A stretch of DNA of 64,000 nt from Gemmatimonadota bacterium. GTDB lineage: Bacteria > Gemmatimonadota > Gemmatimonadetes > Gemmatimonadales > Gemmatimonadaceae. The stretch spans positions 107,490 to 171,489 of the forward strand of contig JAJTGR010000011.1 in NCBI GenBank assembly GCA_021299375.1, written 5' to 3'. The position numbers and the translations under genes are program-made. Position 1 is the first letter of the stretch. Each line of letters opens with the position of its first letter. The notes below the pieces were generated by a model. The model saw only the letters and a list, made by a program, of their open reading frames with translations, searched no databases and had not been told where the DNA came from. Shown here piece by piece: positions 54,274-63,269 of the stretch.

Positions 54274-55322
54274 CCACCCCCGGGAGCGCTCCCCTCGACT
54301 ATCGATCGGCCGGCGTCGACATCGACGCGGCGGACGACGCCAAGCATCGCCTCGCCACGCTGGTGCAGAGCACCATGACGTCGGGGGCGCGTGGCGCTTT
54401 CGGTGGCTTCGGCGGCATGTTCCGGGTGCCTGAGGGCTATCGCGCACCGCTGTTGGTGGCCAGCGCCGACGGCGTCGGCACCAAGATCAAGATTGCCATC
54501 GAGGCGGGGCGCCACGACACTATCGGGCACTGCCTGGTGAACCACTGCACCAACGACATACTGGTGCAGGGCGCCATTCCGCTCTACTTCCTCGACTACG
54601 TGGCCTTCGGCAAGCTCGAGCCGCCCGTGGTGGAGGGGGTCGTTGCCGGTGTCGCAGCCGGATGCCGTGAGAACAAGTGTGCGCTCATTGGTGGCGAAAC
54701 CGCCGAAATGCCCGGCGTCTACACGCCGCCCGATTACGACCTCGCCGGGTTCATCACCGGCATTGTCGAGGAGGATGCCGTCCTCACGAGCGCGCGTGTT
54801 TCGCGTGACGACGTGCTCGTGGCCCTGGGCAGCAACGGCCTGCACACCAACGGGTACTCGCTCGCGCGCCGCATCATCACCGAGCGACTCCGCCTCGGCG
54901 TGCACGAGGCGTTTCCCGACGCGAATGGCGCAACCGTGGCCGACGTCATGCTCAAGGTGCACCGCTCGTACCTGCGGTGTCTCGAGCCGGTGCTGGGTCA
55001 CATTCACGCCATGGCCCACATCACCGGTGGCGGGTTGCCCGGCAACCTGAATCGTGCGCTGCCTGACACGCTCGATGCCGATGTGGACACCGGCACATGG
55101 ACCGTCCCCGGTGAGTTCCGGGTCCTCGCGGAGGCAGGGCAGGTGGCCCCGCTCGAGATGTTCCGGGCGTTCAACATGGGGGTGGGCATGGTCGTGATCA
55201 CAGCGAAGGACAACGTGTCGCACGTCACGTCGCGCGCCGCGGTGTGCGGCATCGCGGCCTGGGAGCTGGGGCGGGTCATTCCGGGAACAGGCCGAGTGCG
55301 TCTGGACGGCGTCATCACGTGA
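54270..55322 (+). CDS. purM: PurM, phosphoribosylformylglycinamidine cyclo-ligase
   Basis: Fifth step of purine synthesis, closing the imidazole ring with ATP. The 350-residue protein begins YRSAGVDIDAADDAKHRL, then VASADGVGTKIKIAIEAGRHDTIG, VNHCTNDILVQGA, LIGGETAEMPGVY and GSNGLHTNGYSLAR; the C-terminal part has MAHITGGGLPGNLNR. All family blocks are intact. It is flanked by four-base overlaps on both sides; the remaining purine genes are not in this window. Confidence 0.97.
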   Translation: MTTPGSAPLDYRSAGVDIDAADDAKHRLATLVQSTMTSGARGAFGGFGGMFRVPEGYRAPLLVASADGVGTKIKIAIEAGRHDTIGHCLVNHCTNDILVQGAIPLYFLDYVAFGKLEPPVVEGVVAGVAAGCRENKCALIGGETAEMPGVYTPPDYDLAGFITGIVEEDAVLTSARVSRDDVLVALGSNGLHTNGYSLARRIITERLRLGVHEAFPDANGATVADVMLKVHRSYLRCLEPVLGHIHAMAHITGGGLPGNLNRALPDTLDADVDTGTWTVPGEFRVLAEAGQVAPLEMFRAFNMGVGMVVITAKDNVSHVTSRAAVCGIAAWELGRVIPGTGRVRLDGVIT

Positions 55323-56329
55323 AGCGTGGCGCGCGGGGACTTGCGATCCTGGTTGGCCTGGGCGCCGCGGCGCCTTCGCCCGTGCGTGCGCAGACCACGG
55401 CCGGCAGTTGCAGCGTGACGCCGTCCGTGGCGTCCGGGGCCGACGCCTGCCGCAAGGCGACTGACCTGTTCGCCTTCGTCATCCCGCAGGTGGGTGTGGC
55501 GCTTGCCGCGGGCAATCCCGTATTGGGTGAAGGCGGCACGATGGGTGGATGGGGACGACGCGCCCTGTCGGTGCGCCTCTCCGCGGCTGAGGGATTCCTG
55601 CCGCGCAATGCCGTGCCGATCTCGGCCTCCGGAGGTGCGGTGGGGAGCGAGTTCGGGGCGGCGCGGACGGTGATCCCCGTCCCGTCGGCCGATGTGGCGA
55701 TTGGGCTGCTCAGCGGGGTACCGCTGGGCGTCACCAATGTGGGTGGCGTCGATGTGCTGCTGGGGGCGACCTACGTGCCGGAAGTCTCGCGGGGAGCGCT
55801 GCGATTGGCCCCCGTGACGTCACCGGTTGCCATCGGGTATGGCGTGCGGGTGGGTGCCTTGCAGGAGTCGTCCTTCGTGCCCGGGATCAGCCTCAGCGTC
55901 ATGCGGCGCCGCCTTCCCACGGAGAATCTGGCCTACACGCCCGGCAACGACACGCTCGAGGTGCGCAACATGGCGGTCACCGCCAACACGTGGCGCCTGG
56001 TAGCCAGCAAGCGTGTGGCAGTGCTCGGCATTGCGGCCGGCGTCGGGCGCGACGCCATCGAGGGCACAGCCGGCATGCAGGCATCGCTTACCGAGTCGGT
56101 GCGTGGTACGCCCCAGCAAGTGCGGGTCGCGCTGTCCGACCTGCGCAGTACCGTGTCGCGCAACACCGCCTTCGTAAACGCGTCGTTCGGGCTGCTGATG
56201 GTGCGCCTCGTGGGTGAGTATGGCTGGTCGAGCGCTGGCACCGTTCAGCAGACGGTCAACCAGTTCGGGGGTCGCGAGGCCAACGGCGGATACCGCTACG
56301 GCTCCCTTGGCGTCACCGTCCGATTCTGA
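55319..56329 (+). CDS. Secreted or outer-membrane protein, function unknown
   Basis: The 336-residue protein starts at GTG (KRGARGLAILVG) with a signal peptide ending near PVRAQT. After a Cys-containing stretch (GSCSVTPSVASGADAC) the sequence is Gly/Val/Ala-rich with alternating hydrophobics, and the last residues are YGSLGVTVRF, consistent with a small beta-barrel ending in Phe. It sits between purM and ribD in the overlapping run, an odd place for an envelope protein. No family is recognised. Confidence 0.55.
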   Translation: MKRGARGLAILVGLGAAAPSPVRAQTTAGSCSVTPSVASGADACRKATDLFAFVIPQVGVALAAGNPVLGEGGTMGGWGRRALSVRLSAAEGFLPRNAVPISASGGAVGSEFGAARTVIPVPSADVAIGLLSGVPLGVTNVGGVDVLLGATYVPEVSRGALRLAPVTSPVAIGYGVRVGALQESSFVPGISLSVMRRRLPTENLAYTPGNDTLEVRNMAVTANTWRLVASKRVAVLGIAAGVGRDAIEGTAGMQASLTESVRGTPQQVRVALSDLRSTVSRNTAFVNASFGLLMVRLVGEYGWSSAGTVQQTVNQFGGREANGGYRYGSLGVTVRF

Positions 56330-57452
56330 TCTGACGCCGCTGGCGGGCCTTGCGGCGCACGTACCGGGCACCACGCCCGACGACGTGCGCTTCATGCGTC
56401 GGGCGCTCGAACTCGCCGAGCGCGGCGCCGGCCTGGTCGCGCCCAACCCGAAGGTCGGGGCGGTCATCGTCCGCAACGGCGTGGTGGTCGGCGAGGGATG
56501 GCACCAACGGTTCGGCGAGGCCCACGCCGAGGTGCATGCGCTCGGTGCCGCCGGCGAGCAGGCGCGCGGGGCCACGGCGTATGTGAGCCTCGAACCCTGC
56601 AACCACCACGGCAAGACGGGCCCCTGCACGGAGGCGCTCATCGCCGCTGGCATCAGGCGCGTGGTGTGCGGGGTGCGCGACCCGAACCCGCAGGCGGCGG
56701 GGGGCCTCGAGCGCCTGCAGCAGGAAGGAATCGTGGTGCAGGCGGCGGTCTGCGAGGGCGAGGCACGGCTGCAGAATGCGCCGTTCCTGCACCTCGCGGG
56801 TGGTGCTGCGCTCCCATTCGTGACGCTCAAGCTGGCGCTGTCCATTGACGGCGCGATCGCCGGGGCCTCTCGGCGGCGCGCTTGGCTGACCGGAGCCGAG
56901 GCGCAGGCCGCCGTGCATGCACTGCGAGCCGAGGCCGACGCGCTGGCCGTGGGGATCGGGACCGCGCTGGCCGACGACCCCGCGCTCACCGTGCGGCTGG
57001 CGTCGCCTCCGCGCGTGGCCCCCCGGCGCGTGGTGTTCGATCGCGGCGCCCGGCTCCCCCTGCGCAGTGCCCTGGTACAGACCGCCGGGGCGACGCCCGT
57101 GACGGTGGTGACCGACGGGCGGGCCCCGGACGCCGAGGCGAGGCTGGCGGAGGCCGGCGTGGACATCCTCATCGCGCCCGACCTCCCCACCGCGCTTCGT
57201 GGGCTGCGCCAGCGTGGAGTCGGCCATCTGCTCGTGGAGGGGGGCGCCCTCCTCGCCGCGTCGCTGGTCGACGCCGGACTCGTCCACCACCTGATTACCT
57301 TTCAGGCACCGGTCATCCTCGGGGCAGGCGCCGTTGGTGCCTTTGCCACGATGACCGGCCGAGACGCCGACGTGGCGCCTCGTTTCCGGGTGCTCGAGCG
57401 GCGCGTGTATGGCGCCGACCTGATGACCCGCTACGCTGTTTCCGGAGACTGA
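56307..57452 (+). CDS. ribD: RibD, bifunctional riboflavin deaminase-reductase
   Basis: Deaminates and reduces the pyrimidine intermediate of flavin synthesis. The deaminase part has RFMRRALELAERGAG, APNPKVGAVIV, zinc His in HAEVHAL and cysteines in EPCNHHGKTGPC. From about residue 165 the reductase follows (FVTLKLALSIDGAIA, HLLVEGGALLAASL). The start is unclear: TTG 56307 (381 residues) is chosen, within the end of the preceding gene; GTG 56214 is also open, and ATG 56394 would cut the first helix. No FMN riboswitch precedes it. Confidence 0.93.
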   Translation: MASPSDSDLTPLAGLAAHVPGTTPDDVRFMRRALELAERGAGLVAPNPKVGAVIVRNGVVVGEGWHQRFGEAHAEVHALGAAGEQARGATAYVSLEPCNHHGKTGPCTEALIAAGIRRVVCGVRDPNPQAAGGLERLQQEGIVVQAAVCEGEARLQNAPFLHLAGGAALPFVTLKLALSIDGAIAGASRRRAWLTGAEAQAAVHALRAEADALAVGIGTALADDPALTVRLASPPRVAPRRVVFDRGARLPLRSALVQTAGATPVTVVTDGRAPDAEARLAEAGVDILIAPDLPTALRGLRQRGVGHLLVEGGALLAASLVDAGLVHHLITFQAPVILGAGAVGAFATMTGRDADVAPRFRVLERRVYGADLMTRYAVSGD

Positions 57453-57459
57453 CGACAGG

Positions 57460-58086
57460 ATGTTTACGGGGCTTGTGGACGACGTGGGGCTCATCGAGCA
57501 CGTCGCCGACACGCCGGCCGGGCGCGAATTGCGCATCCGCTGCCGGTACACCGACCTGACGCACGGCGAGAGCATCGCCGTCAACGGGGCCTGTCTCACG
57601 GTGCGGGAGCACGGCCAGTCCGCCGACGGCCAGGGCTGGTTCACCGTGGCCGCCGTCGTGACCACCCTCGCGCGTACCACCATCGGCGACTGGGTGACCG
57701 GCGGCCTCGTCAACCTCGAGCGCGCGATGCAGCTCGGCGACCGGTTGGGCGGCCATCTTGTCCTCGGGCACGTCGACGGCTTGGGGCGTGTAGTGCGTAC
57801 CGCGGAGGCCGGCGACGCCTGGCTCATCGACCTGGAACTTCCGATCGCGCTTCGGCCGCTCATGGTGGACAAGGGGTCGATCGCGGTCAACGGCGTGAGC
57901 CTCACCGTGAACGCCCTGCTCGACGAGGGCGTCCAGCTCTCGATCATCGAGTATACCAGACGGCACACCACTCTGGGCGAACTCGTCGCCGGGACGTGTG
58001 TGCACGTGGAAGCCGACGTGCTCGCCAAGCATGTCGAGCGGTTGCTGGCGCCGTATGGCCGCCTGCGCGAGGGGGTGTTGGCGTGA
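57460..58086 (+). CDS. ribE: RibE, riboflavin synthase alpha chain
   Basis: Dismutates two lumazine molecules into riboflavin. The diagnostic N terminus MFTGLVDDVG is present. Each half holds a lumazine-binding barrel with NGACLTV and NGVSLTV turns. LGGHLVLGHVDG and YTRRHTTLGEL are also typical. At 208 residues it matches the family. It lies seven bases after ribD and overlaps ribBA by four. Confidence 0.97.
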   Translation: MFTGLVDDVGLIEHVADTPAGRELRIRCRYTDLTHGESIAVNGACLTVREHGQSADGQGWFTVAAVVTTLARTTIGDWVTGGLVNLERAMQLGDRLGGHLVLGHVDGLGRVVRTAEAGDAWLIDLELPIALRPLMVDKGSIAVNGVSLTVNALLDEGVQLSIIEYTRRHTTLGELVAGTCVHVEADVLAKHVERLLAPYGRLREGVLA

Positions 58087-59360
58087 GCGACGGCACCGAA
58101 GGAGCGAAGGACCCGATGCCCGAGAGCGCCGCGTTGCCGACCCCGTCGATCGACGAGCCGGTCTTTGGGACGGTGGAGCAGGCGCTGGCCGACATCGCGG
58201 CTGGCAAGTTCGTGGTTGTCGCCGACGACGAGGATCGCGAGAACGAAGGTGACCTCGTCTGCGGGGCTGAACTCGTCACGCCGGAGATGGTCAACTTCAT
58301 GCTCGAGGCCAAGGGCATGATCTGCCTCGCCATGACCAATGCGTGGGCCGATCGCCTCGGGCTCGACATGCAGGTCGACAAGAACACCGAGGCCATGTCC
58401 ACGGCGTTCACGGTGAGCATCGACGCCGCCGCCCAGTTCGGCGTGAGCACCGGCATCAGCGCCAGCGATCGCGCCACCACCATTCGCGTGGCGGTGGCCC
58501 CCGAGGCCACGCGGGCCGACTTGCGGGTACCTGGGCACATCCATCCGCTCCGCGCCCGTGATGGTGGCGTGCTGCAGCGCGTCGGCCACACGGAAGCCGC
58601 CGTCGACCTCGCGCGCCTTGCCGGCCTGCGACCGGCCGGCGTGATCTGCGAGATCCTGAACAAGGACGGCACCACCGCCCGGCGTCCGCAACTCGAGGTC
58701 TATGCCCGCGAGCACGGCCTCACCTTCATCACCATCGCCCAGTTGGTGGCCTACCGGCTGCGCCACGAACGCCTCGTGCATCGCGCGGCCGATGCGCGCC
58801 TCCCCACCGACTTCGGGGAGTGGCGGGTGGTGGGCTATCGCAACGACGTGGACAGCCGTGAGCACATCGCCATCGTGTACGGCGACGTGACCGACGGCGA
58901 GGACGTGCTCGTGCGCATGCACAGCAAGTGCCTCACCGGCGACGTGTTCCACTCGCGCCGCTGCGACTGCGGCTGGCAGCTCGAGACCGCCATGCAGATG
59001 ATCCGGAGCGAAGGGCGGGGCGTGATCGTGTACCTCGACCAGGAAGGGCGCGGTATCGGCTTGCTCAACAAGCTCAAGGCGTACGAGCTGCAGGACACCG
59101 GGGCCGACACGGTCGAGGCGAATGAACGCCTCGGCTTTGCCCCCGACCTGCGCAATTACGGGATCGGCGCCCAGATCCTCCTCGACCTCGGCGTGCAGTC
59201 CATCCGCATCTTGACCAACAACCCGCGCAAGCTCGTGGGGCTCGACGGCTACGGCCTCGTGCTCAAGGATCGGGTGCGCATCGAGGCGCCGTCGACCGAT
59301 GAGAACGCTTCCTATCTTGAGACCAAGCGAACCAAGCTCGGTCACCTCTTCGCCATCTGA
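58083..59360 (+). CDS. ribBA: RibBA, fused DHBP synthase and GTP cyclohydrolase II
   Basis: Supplies both precursors of riboflavin. The N-terminal DHBP synthase domain has VVADDEDRENEGDLVCGAE, and HTEAAVDLARLAG. The GTP cyclohydrolase II domain (from about residue 230) has zinc cysteines in KCLTGDVFHSRRCDCGW and catalytic DQEGRGIGLLNKLKAYELQD, then RILTNNPRKL. The GTG at 58083 is chosen because it overlaps the ribE stop; ATG 58116 is possible. Both active sites look intact. Confidence 0.97.
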   Translation: MSDGTEGAKDPMPESAALPTPSIDEPVFGTVEQALADIAAGKFVVVADDEDRENEGDLVCGAELVTPEMVNFMLEAKGMICLAMTNAWADRLGLDMQVDKNTEAMSTAFTVSIDAAAQFGVSTGISASDRATTIRVAVAPEATRADLRVPGHIHPLRARDGGVLQRVGHTEAAVDLARLAGLRPAGVICEILNKDGTTARRPQLEVYAREHGLTFITIAQLVAYRLRHERLVHRAADARLPTDFGEWRVVGYRNDVDSREHIAIVYGDVTDGEDVLVRMHSKCLTGDVFHSRRCDCGWQLETAMQMIRSEGRGVIVYLDQEGRGIGLLNKLKAYELQDTGADTVEANERLGFAPDLRNYGIGAQILLDLGVQSIRILTNNPRKLVGLDGYGLVLKDRVRIEAPSTDENASYLETKRTKLGHLFAI

Positions 59361-59367
59361 GATCGCT

Positions 59368-59862
59368 GTGCCCGAATTCTCCGGAGAACCCCGCGGCGAA
59401 GGACGCCGGCTGGTCGTCGTGGCGAGCCGCTTCAACGAGGGCATCACCGTACCGCTCACGGAGGGCGCCGTGAGCGCGCTCGTCGAGCGTGGCGTGCGCT
59501 TCGAGGACATCGATGTGCTCTGGGTGCCCGGCGCCTGGGAACTGCCGGCGGCGGCGCGCCGGGCGCTCGCCACCGAGCGCTACGACGCCGTGGTGGCGGT
59601 GGGTGCGGTCATTCGCGGTGAGACGCCGCACTTCGACATCGTCGCCAACGAGGCGTCACGTGGCCTCATGGAGGCGTCCCGCGACTTTGATGTCCCCGTC
59701 ACCTTGGGCGTGCTCACGACCGACACCATGGCGCAGGCCGAGGCGCGTGCTGGTGGCGAACACGGCAACAAGGGCGCCGATGCCGCCCTCGCGGCCCTCG
59801 AGATGCTCGACCTGTTCGACCGGGCCTTCGCCGACGACGACCTCGATGCGGAGGAGGCGTGA
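59368..59862 (+). CDS. ribH: RibH, lumazine synthase
   Basis: Condenses DHBP with the ribityl pyrimidine, forming the lumazine used by RibE. VVVASRFNEGIT, WVPGAWELPAAARR, GAVIRGETPHFDIVANEASRGL and GVLTTDTMAQAEARAGGEHGNKG are the family blocks. GTG 59368, seven bases after ribBA, gives 164 residues; the open frame upstream is an extension without RibH character. The acidic tail (DDDLDAEEA) overlaps the nusB start. Confidence 0.96.
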   Translation: MPEFSGEPRGEGRRLVVVASRFNEGITVPLTEGAVSALVERGVRFEDIDVLWVPGAWELPAAARRALATERYDAVVAVGAVIRGETPHFDIVANEASRGLMEASRDFDVPVTLGVLTTDTMAQAEARAGGEHGNKGADAALAALEMLDLFDRAFADDDLDAEEA

Positions 59863-60371
59863 TGGCCGACGTACGTGACGACGCCTTCTGGGACGCCCCG
59901 ACCCAGGAACCGCTGGCGCCGGCCCGCGGCCGACGTACACCGCGGTCGGCCACCAAGACCGAGCGCATGGAGACCCGCGGTCGGGCGCGCGCACTGCAGG
60001 CGCTGTATGCGGCGGACCTGCGCGATCTCGCGCAACTGCGGCGTATCGCCACCACCGTGTTCGACGATCTCGCCATCGATCCCGAGGAGCGCCAGTTTGC
60101 CTCGCGCCTGGTGGCGACCGTCGCCGATCGTGGCGCCGAACTCGATGCGGCCCTTTCCGAAGTGACCGCCAACTGGCGTCTGGAGCGACTCGGCGCCATC
60201 GAGCGCAGCGTGTTGCGCCTCGCCGCCGCCGAGATGGCGCGCAATGATGCGCCGGTCAAGGTCGTGCTGCAGGAAGCGGTGCACCTCGCCGAGCGTTACG
60301 GCACCTCGCGCGGTGCACGCTTCGTCAACGGGGTGCTCGACGCGTACGCCCGCCGACTCGGTCTCCTGTGA
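59862..60371 (+). CDS. nusB: NusB, transcription antitermination factor
   Basis: Binds boxA RNA with S10 during rRNA transcription. Residues from about 37 give the NusB fold: ETRGRARALQALYAADL, DPEERQFASRLVATV, WRLERLGAIERSVLRLAAAEM, KVVLQEAVHLAERYG and FVNGVLDAYAR. A charged N-terminal extension of about 35 residues is longer than usual. ATG 59862 follows the ribH stop as TGATG. The ribH-nusB order is common across bacteria. Confidence 0.95.
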   Translation: MADVRDDAFWDAPTQEPLAPARGRRTPRSATKTERMETRGRARALQALYAADLRDLAQLRRIATTVFDDLAIDPEERQFASRLVATVADRGAELDAALSEVTANWRLERLGAIERSVLRLAAAEMARNDAPVKVVLQEAVHLAERYGTSRGARFVNGVLDAYARRLGLL

Positions 60372-60387
60372 CGGTGGTGGCGTCGCC

Positions 60388-61533
60388 GTGACGAACGCGG
60401 GTACCACCAGCGGGCAGCGGCTCCGAATCGCGGTCGTCAACTGGCAGTGTCGCGACAATCCGTTGGCGGGCGGAGCGGAGATCCACCTCCACGAGATCTT
60501 CGGCCGGCTGGCCGCGATCGGGCATGAGGTGGTGCTGCTCTGCGGCGGGTGGCCGGGGTGTCCTCCCCGCGCCACCCTCGACGGCATCGAGGTCCACCGG
60601 GTCGGCACTCGGCAGACGTTTCCGTTTTTCGCGCGGCGCTATTGGCACGCGCACCTCGCGGGGCGGGGCTTTGACGTGCTCGTCGAAGACATCAACAAGG
60701 TGCCGCTGTATACCCCCACCTGGCGCGCGCCGAAGCTCGTGGGGCTCGTACCGCATCTCTTCGGGGGCACCGCGTTTCAGGAACTGGCGGCCCCGCTGGC
60801 AACAGCCGTCTGGCTCGCCGAAAAACCGCTGCCGTGGTTCTACCGGCGGCAGGCGTTCGAAGCGATCAGCGAGAGCACGAAGGCCGACCTCGTCCACCGG
60901 GGGATCGCGGCCGACCGGATTCGGGTCATCTTTCCGGGCATCGATAGCCAGCATTACACGCCTGATCCCGCCCTCCGAGCGGATCGCCCCGTTTTCGCGT
61001 ATCTCGGTCGCCTCAAGAAGTACAAAGGCGTCGATCTGGTGTTGCGGGCATTCGCCGCCTCCGGGGTCGAGGAGGCGACGCTCGAGGTTGCGGGGGCCGG
61101 GGAATTCCGCGCGGAACTCGAGCGGCTCGCGGGAACCCTTGGGGTAGCCTCGCGGGTACGGTTCTTGGGCCGAATTGACGAGACTCACAAGTGCGCCCTG
61201 CTGCGACGGGCATGGGCGACCGTTTTCGCATCACCCAAGGAGGGCTGGGGCATCACGAATCTGGAGGCAGCAGCGAGCGGAACTCCGGTGATTGCGTCGA
61301 ACTCCCCGGGCATCCGCGAATCGGTGAAGCACGGCGAAACGGGCTTTCTCGTGCCTCACGGTGACGTTGCTGCGATGGCTGCCTGCATGCGGCGCCTCAG
61401 CGGCGAGCGGACGCTCGTCGAACACCTGGGGGTTGCGGCACGACGTTTCGCCGAAGGATTCACCTGGGCGAACGCCGCTGATCAGACCGAAGCCCACCTC
61501 CGTGAGGTGGTGGGAAGGGAGGAAGGTCGCTGA
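60388..61533 (+). CDS. GT4-type glycosyltransferase
   Basis: Retaining GT-B enzyme of 381 residues (GTG start 60388). RIAVVNWQCRDNPLAGGAE is the N-terminal acceptor-side loop. GRLKKYKGVDLVLRAF marks the start of the donor domain, and the nucleotide-sugar E-x7-E motif is in SPKEGWGITNLEAAASGTPVIA. Such enzymes build glycans or glycolipids, but acceptor and sugar cannot be predicted. It sits 16 bases after nusB and shares TGATG with hpf. Confidence 0.85.
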   Translation: MTNAGTTSGQRLRIAVVNWQCRDNPLAGGAEIHLHEIFGRLAAIGHEVVLLCGGWPGCPPRATLDGIEVHRVGTRQTFPFFARRYWHAHLAGRGFDVLVEDINKVPLYTPTWRAPKLVGLVPHLFGGTAFQELAAPLATAVWLAEKPLPWFYRRQAFEAISESTKADLVHRGIAADRIRVIFPGIDSQHYTPDPALRADRPVFAYLGRLKKYKGVDLVLRAFAASGVEEATLEVAGAGEFRAELERLAGTLGVASRVRFLGRIDETHKCALLRRAWATVFASPKEGWGITNLEAAASGTPVIASNSPGIRESVKHGETGFLVPHGDVAAMAACMRRLSGERTLVEHLGVAARRFAEGFTWANAADQTEAHLREVVGREEGR

Positions 61534-61844
61534 TGGAGATCATCCTGCACGCGCACCACGCCGAAGTGACGGACTCACTTCGCGCCCAGGCCGAATCGGC
61601 CGTCCACCGCCTTGCCGCGCGCCTGAGCAAGGTCGTCAACGCCATCGTGCGATTCGTCGGTGACGGGCACACCCGACGCGTCGAGATCGCGCTCCGTGGA
61701 TCCCGCCACCGCGAGTTCTTCGCCCAGGCCGATGCGCGCGCGTTCGCCCCGGCACTCTCCACCGCCGTCCAGCGGCTCGAGGCCCAGGTCACCCGGGTTC
61801 GGCGGTCCCATCGCGCCCCTCATGACGGAGCGCGCACCGGGTGA
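61533..61844 (+). CDS. hpf: Short-form ribosome hibernation promoting factor
   Basis: Binds 30S subunits in stationary phase. The 103-residue protein has the single N-terminal domain (ILHAHHAEVTDSLRAQAESAVHRLAARL, HTRRVEIALRGSRHREFFAQADARAFAPALSTAVQRLEAQV) and lacks the dimerising C-terminal domain of long HPF. Identification rests on fold pattern and on location before hprK and PTS genes, the neighbourhood also used in Proteobacteria. Confidence 0.8.
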   Translation: MEIILHAHHAEVTDSLRAQAESAVHRLAARLSKVVNAIVRFVGDGHTRRVEIALRGSRHREFFAQADARAFAPALSTAVQRLEAQVTRVRRSHRAPHDGARTG

Positions 61845-62815
61845 GTCCCCGCCTGACCGTCGGCAAGTTGGTCGAGCGTCTCAAGGATGCGCTCGAACTC
61901 GAAGTGCTCGGCCCTGCCACCGGTCTCGATCGTGAGATCACGAGCCCCGAGGCGTCCAGCCCGGGGCTCGTGCTTGCGGGGTACATCAACCGCTTCCCGT
62001 ATCAGCGGATTCAGGTGCTCGGCGAAACCGAGATCACGTACCTGCAGTCGCTGGACGCGGCGCAGCGTGACGCCAATCTCGCCCAGTTCTTCGCCTTTCC
62101 CATCCCGTGCGCCTTCGTCACCAAGGGACTCGAACCGCCCGAGCCGCTGATGCGGCTCGCCGAGGAGGCCGGCGTCGCGGTGGTGCGCTCCCGGCTCAAG
62201 ACGGCCGAGTTCTACCGGCTCATCAAGCCGTTCCTCGCCGATCAGTTTGCCCCCACGACCACCATGCACGGCTCGCTCGCTGACGTGTATGGCGTGGGGC
62301 TCTTCTTCACCGGCAAGAGCGGCATCGGCAAGTCGGAGTGCGTGCTGGATCTTGTGGAGCGCGGGCACCGGCTCGTGGCCGACGACCTCGTGTTCGTCTC
62401 GCGGCGCGGCAACGACGTGCTGATCGGGCGCGGGCACGAACTGCAGCGGCATTTCATGGAAATCCGCGGCGTCGGTCTGCTCGACGTGCCCGCCATCTTC
62501 GGCATTCATGCCGTGCGCCAGCAGAAGCGGCTGGAAGTGGTCGTGGTCCTCGAGGAATGGGATGCCGATGCCCCGGTGGACCGAACCGGGCTGGATGTGC
62601 AGACCATGGACATCCTCGGCGTCGAGGTGCCCAAGATCACCGTGCACCTGAATCCGGGCAAGAACATCACCGTCATCGCCGAGGTGATCGCCATGAACCA
62701 TCTGCTGCGCTATTATCGCGGCTACGATTCGGCCACGGCATTCAACGAGCGGCTCATGGGCCGGATGCGGCGCCAGGCCGATGTGCAACGGTACCTGCAG
62801 GAAGATGACGAGTAA
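61841..62815 (+). CDS. hprK: HprK, HPr kinase/phosphorylase
   Basis: Phosphorylates and dephosphorylates Ser of HPr, linking sugar flux to regulation. The 324-residue protein has an N-terminal domain (LTVGKLVERLKDALELEVL) and a C-terminal kinase core with Walker A TGKSGIGKSE at about 157-166, the following LVADDLV, and the family loop FMEIRGVGLLDVPAIFG. GTG 61841 overlaps hpf. HPr itself is not in the window. The 3' end overlaps the EIIA gene by 11 bases, a sign of joint expression. Confidence 0.96.
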   Translation: MSPRLTVGKLVERLKDALELEVLGPATGLDREITSPEASSPGLVLAGYINRFPYQRIQVLGETEITYLQSLDAAQRDANLAQFFAFPIPCAFVTKGLEPPEPLMRLAEEAGVAVVRSRLKTAEFYRLIKPFLADQFAPTTTMHGSLADVYGVGLFFTGKSGIGKSECVLDLVERGHRLVADDLVFVSRRGNDVLIGRGHELQRHFMEIRGVGLLDVPAIFGIHAVRQQKRLEVVVVLEEWDADAPVDRTGLDVQTMDILGVEVPKITVHLNPGKNITVIAEVIAMNHLLRYYRGYDSATAFNERLMGRMRRQADVQRYLQEDDE

Positions 62816-63221
62816 CGGGAATTCGGCGGTGAGTCCGACGGCGCCCTCCGTTCGGGCCATCGTCGCCGGGCACGGCAGTTTCGCCAGCGGCATCATTTCG
62901 GCGCTCGACCAGATCACCGGGCAGGGACGCCAGTTCCTGCCGGTGTCCAATACGGGCCTCTGTCTCGATGACATTCAGGGCACCTTGGCGGGTGCGCTTG
63001 ACGCGACCGGCGCACGGGTGATCTTCACCGATCTGCCCGCGGGCAGTTGCACCATGGCCGTGCGTCGCATGCTCCGCGACCGACCGGGGGTGCTACTGGT
63101 CACCGGGGTCAACCTCTCGGTCCTGCTCGACTTCGCCATGCAACCCGATGCCGATCCGGAAGCGGCGGCGCGGACGGCGCTCGAGCGGGGTCGCGCGTCC
63201 ATGGTCGTCCACGGTCGTTGA
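62805..63221 (+). CDS. PTS mannose-family EIIA component
   Basis: Cytoplasmic phosphocarrier passing phosphate from HPr-His to EIIB. The active-site region AIVAGHGSFASGIISAL holds the phosphorylated His. FTDLPAGSCTMAVRR and LVTGVNLSVLLDFAM match the mannose-family EIIA fold. ATG 62805 lies in the last codons of hprK (138 residues). It may act mainly in regulation, as EIIA-Man-like proteins do next to hprK in other phyla, but EIIB and EIIC follow here. Confidence 0.9.
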   Translation: MTSNGNSAVSPTAPSVRAIVAGHGSFASGIISALDQITGQGRQFLPVSNTGLCLDDIQGTLAGALDATGARVIFTDLPAGSCTMAVRRMLRDRPGVLLVTGVNLSVLLDFAMQPDADPEAAARTALERGRASMVVHGR

Positions 63222-63269
63222 CCGCCGCACCGTTCCTCCCACCGTTGTCGTCCGCGACGACCCCCTCGC

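Noticed and set aside
56200-56310. FMN riboswitch before ribD
   Set aside because: ribD begins inside the end of the previous gene, and no RFN-like conserved blocks are present.
56313-59573. 1,086-codon open frame on the minus strand across the rib genes
   Set aside because: It is antisense to ribD, ribE and ribBA, all unmistakable. High GC with few stop codons leaves long empty frames; its residues are His/Arg-rich without domain motifs.
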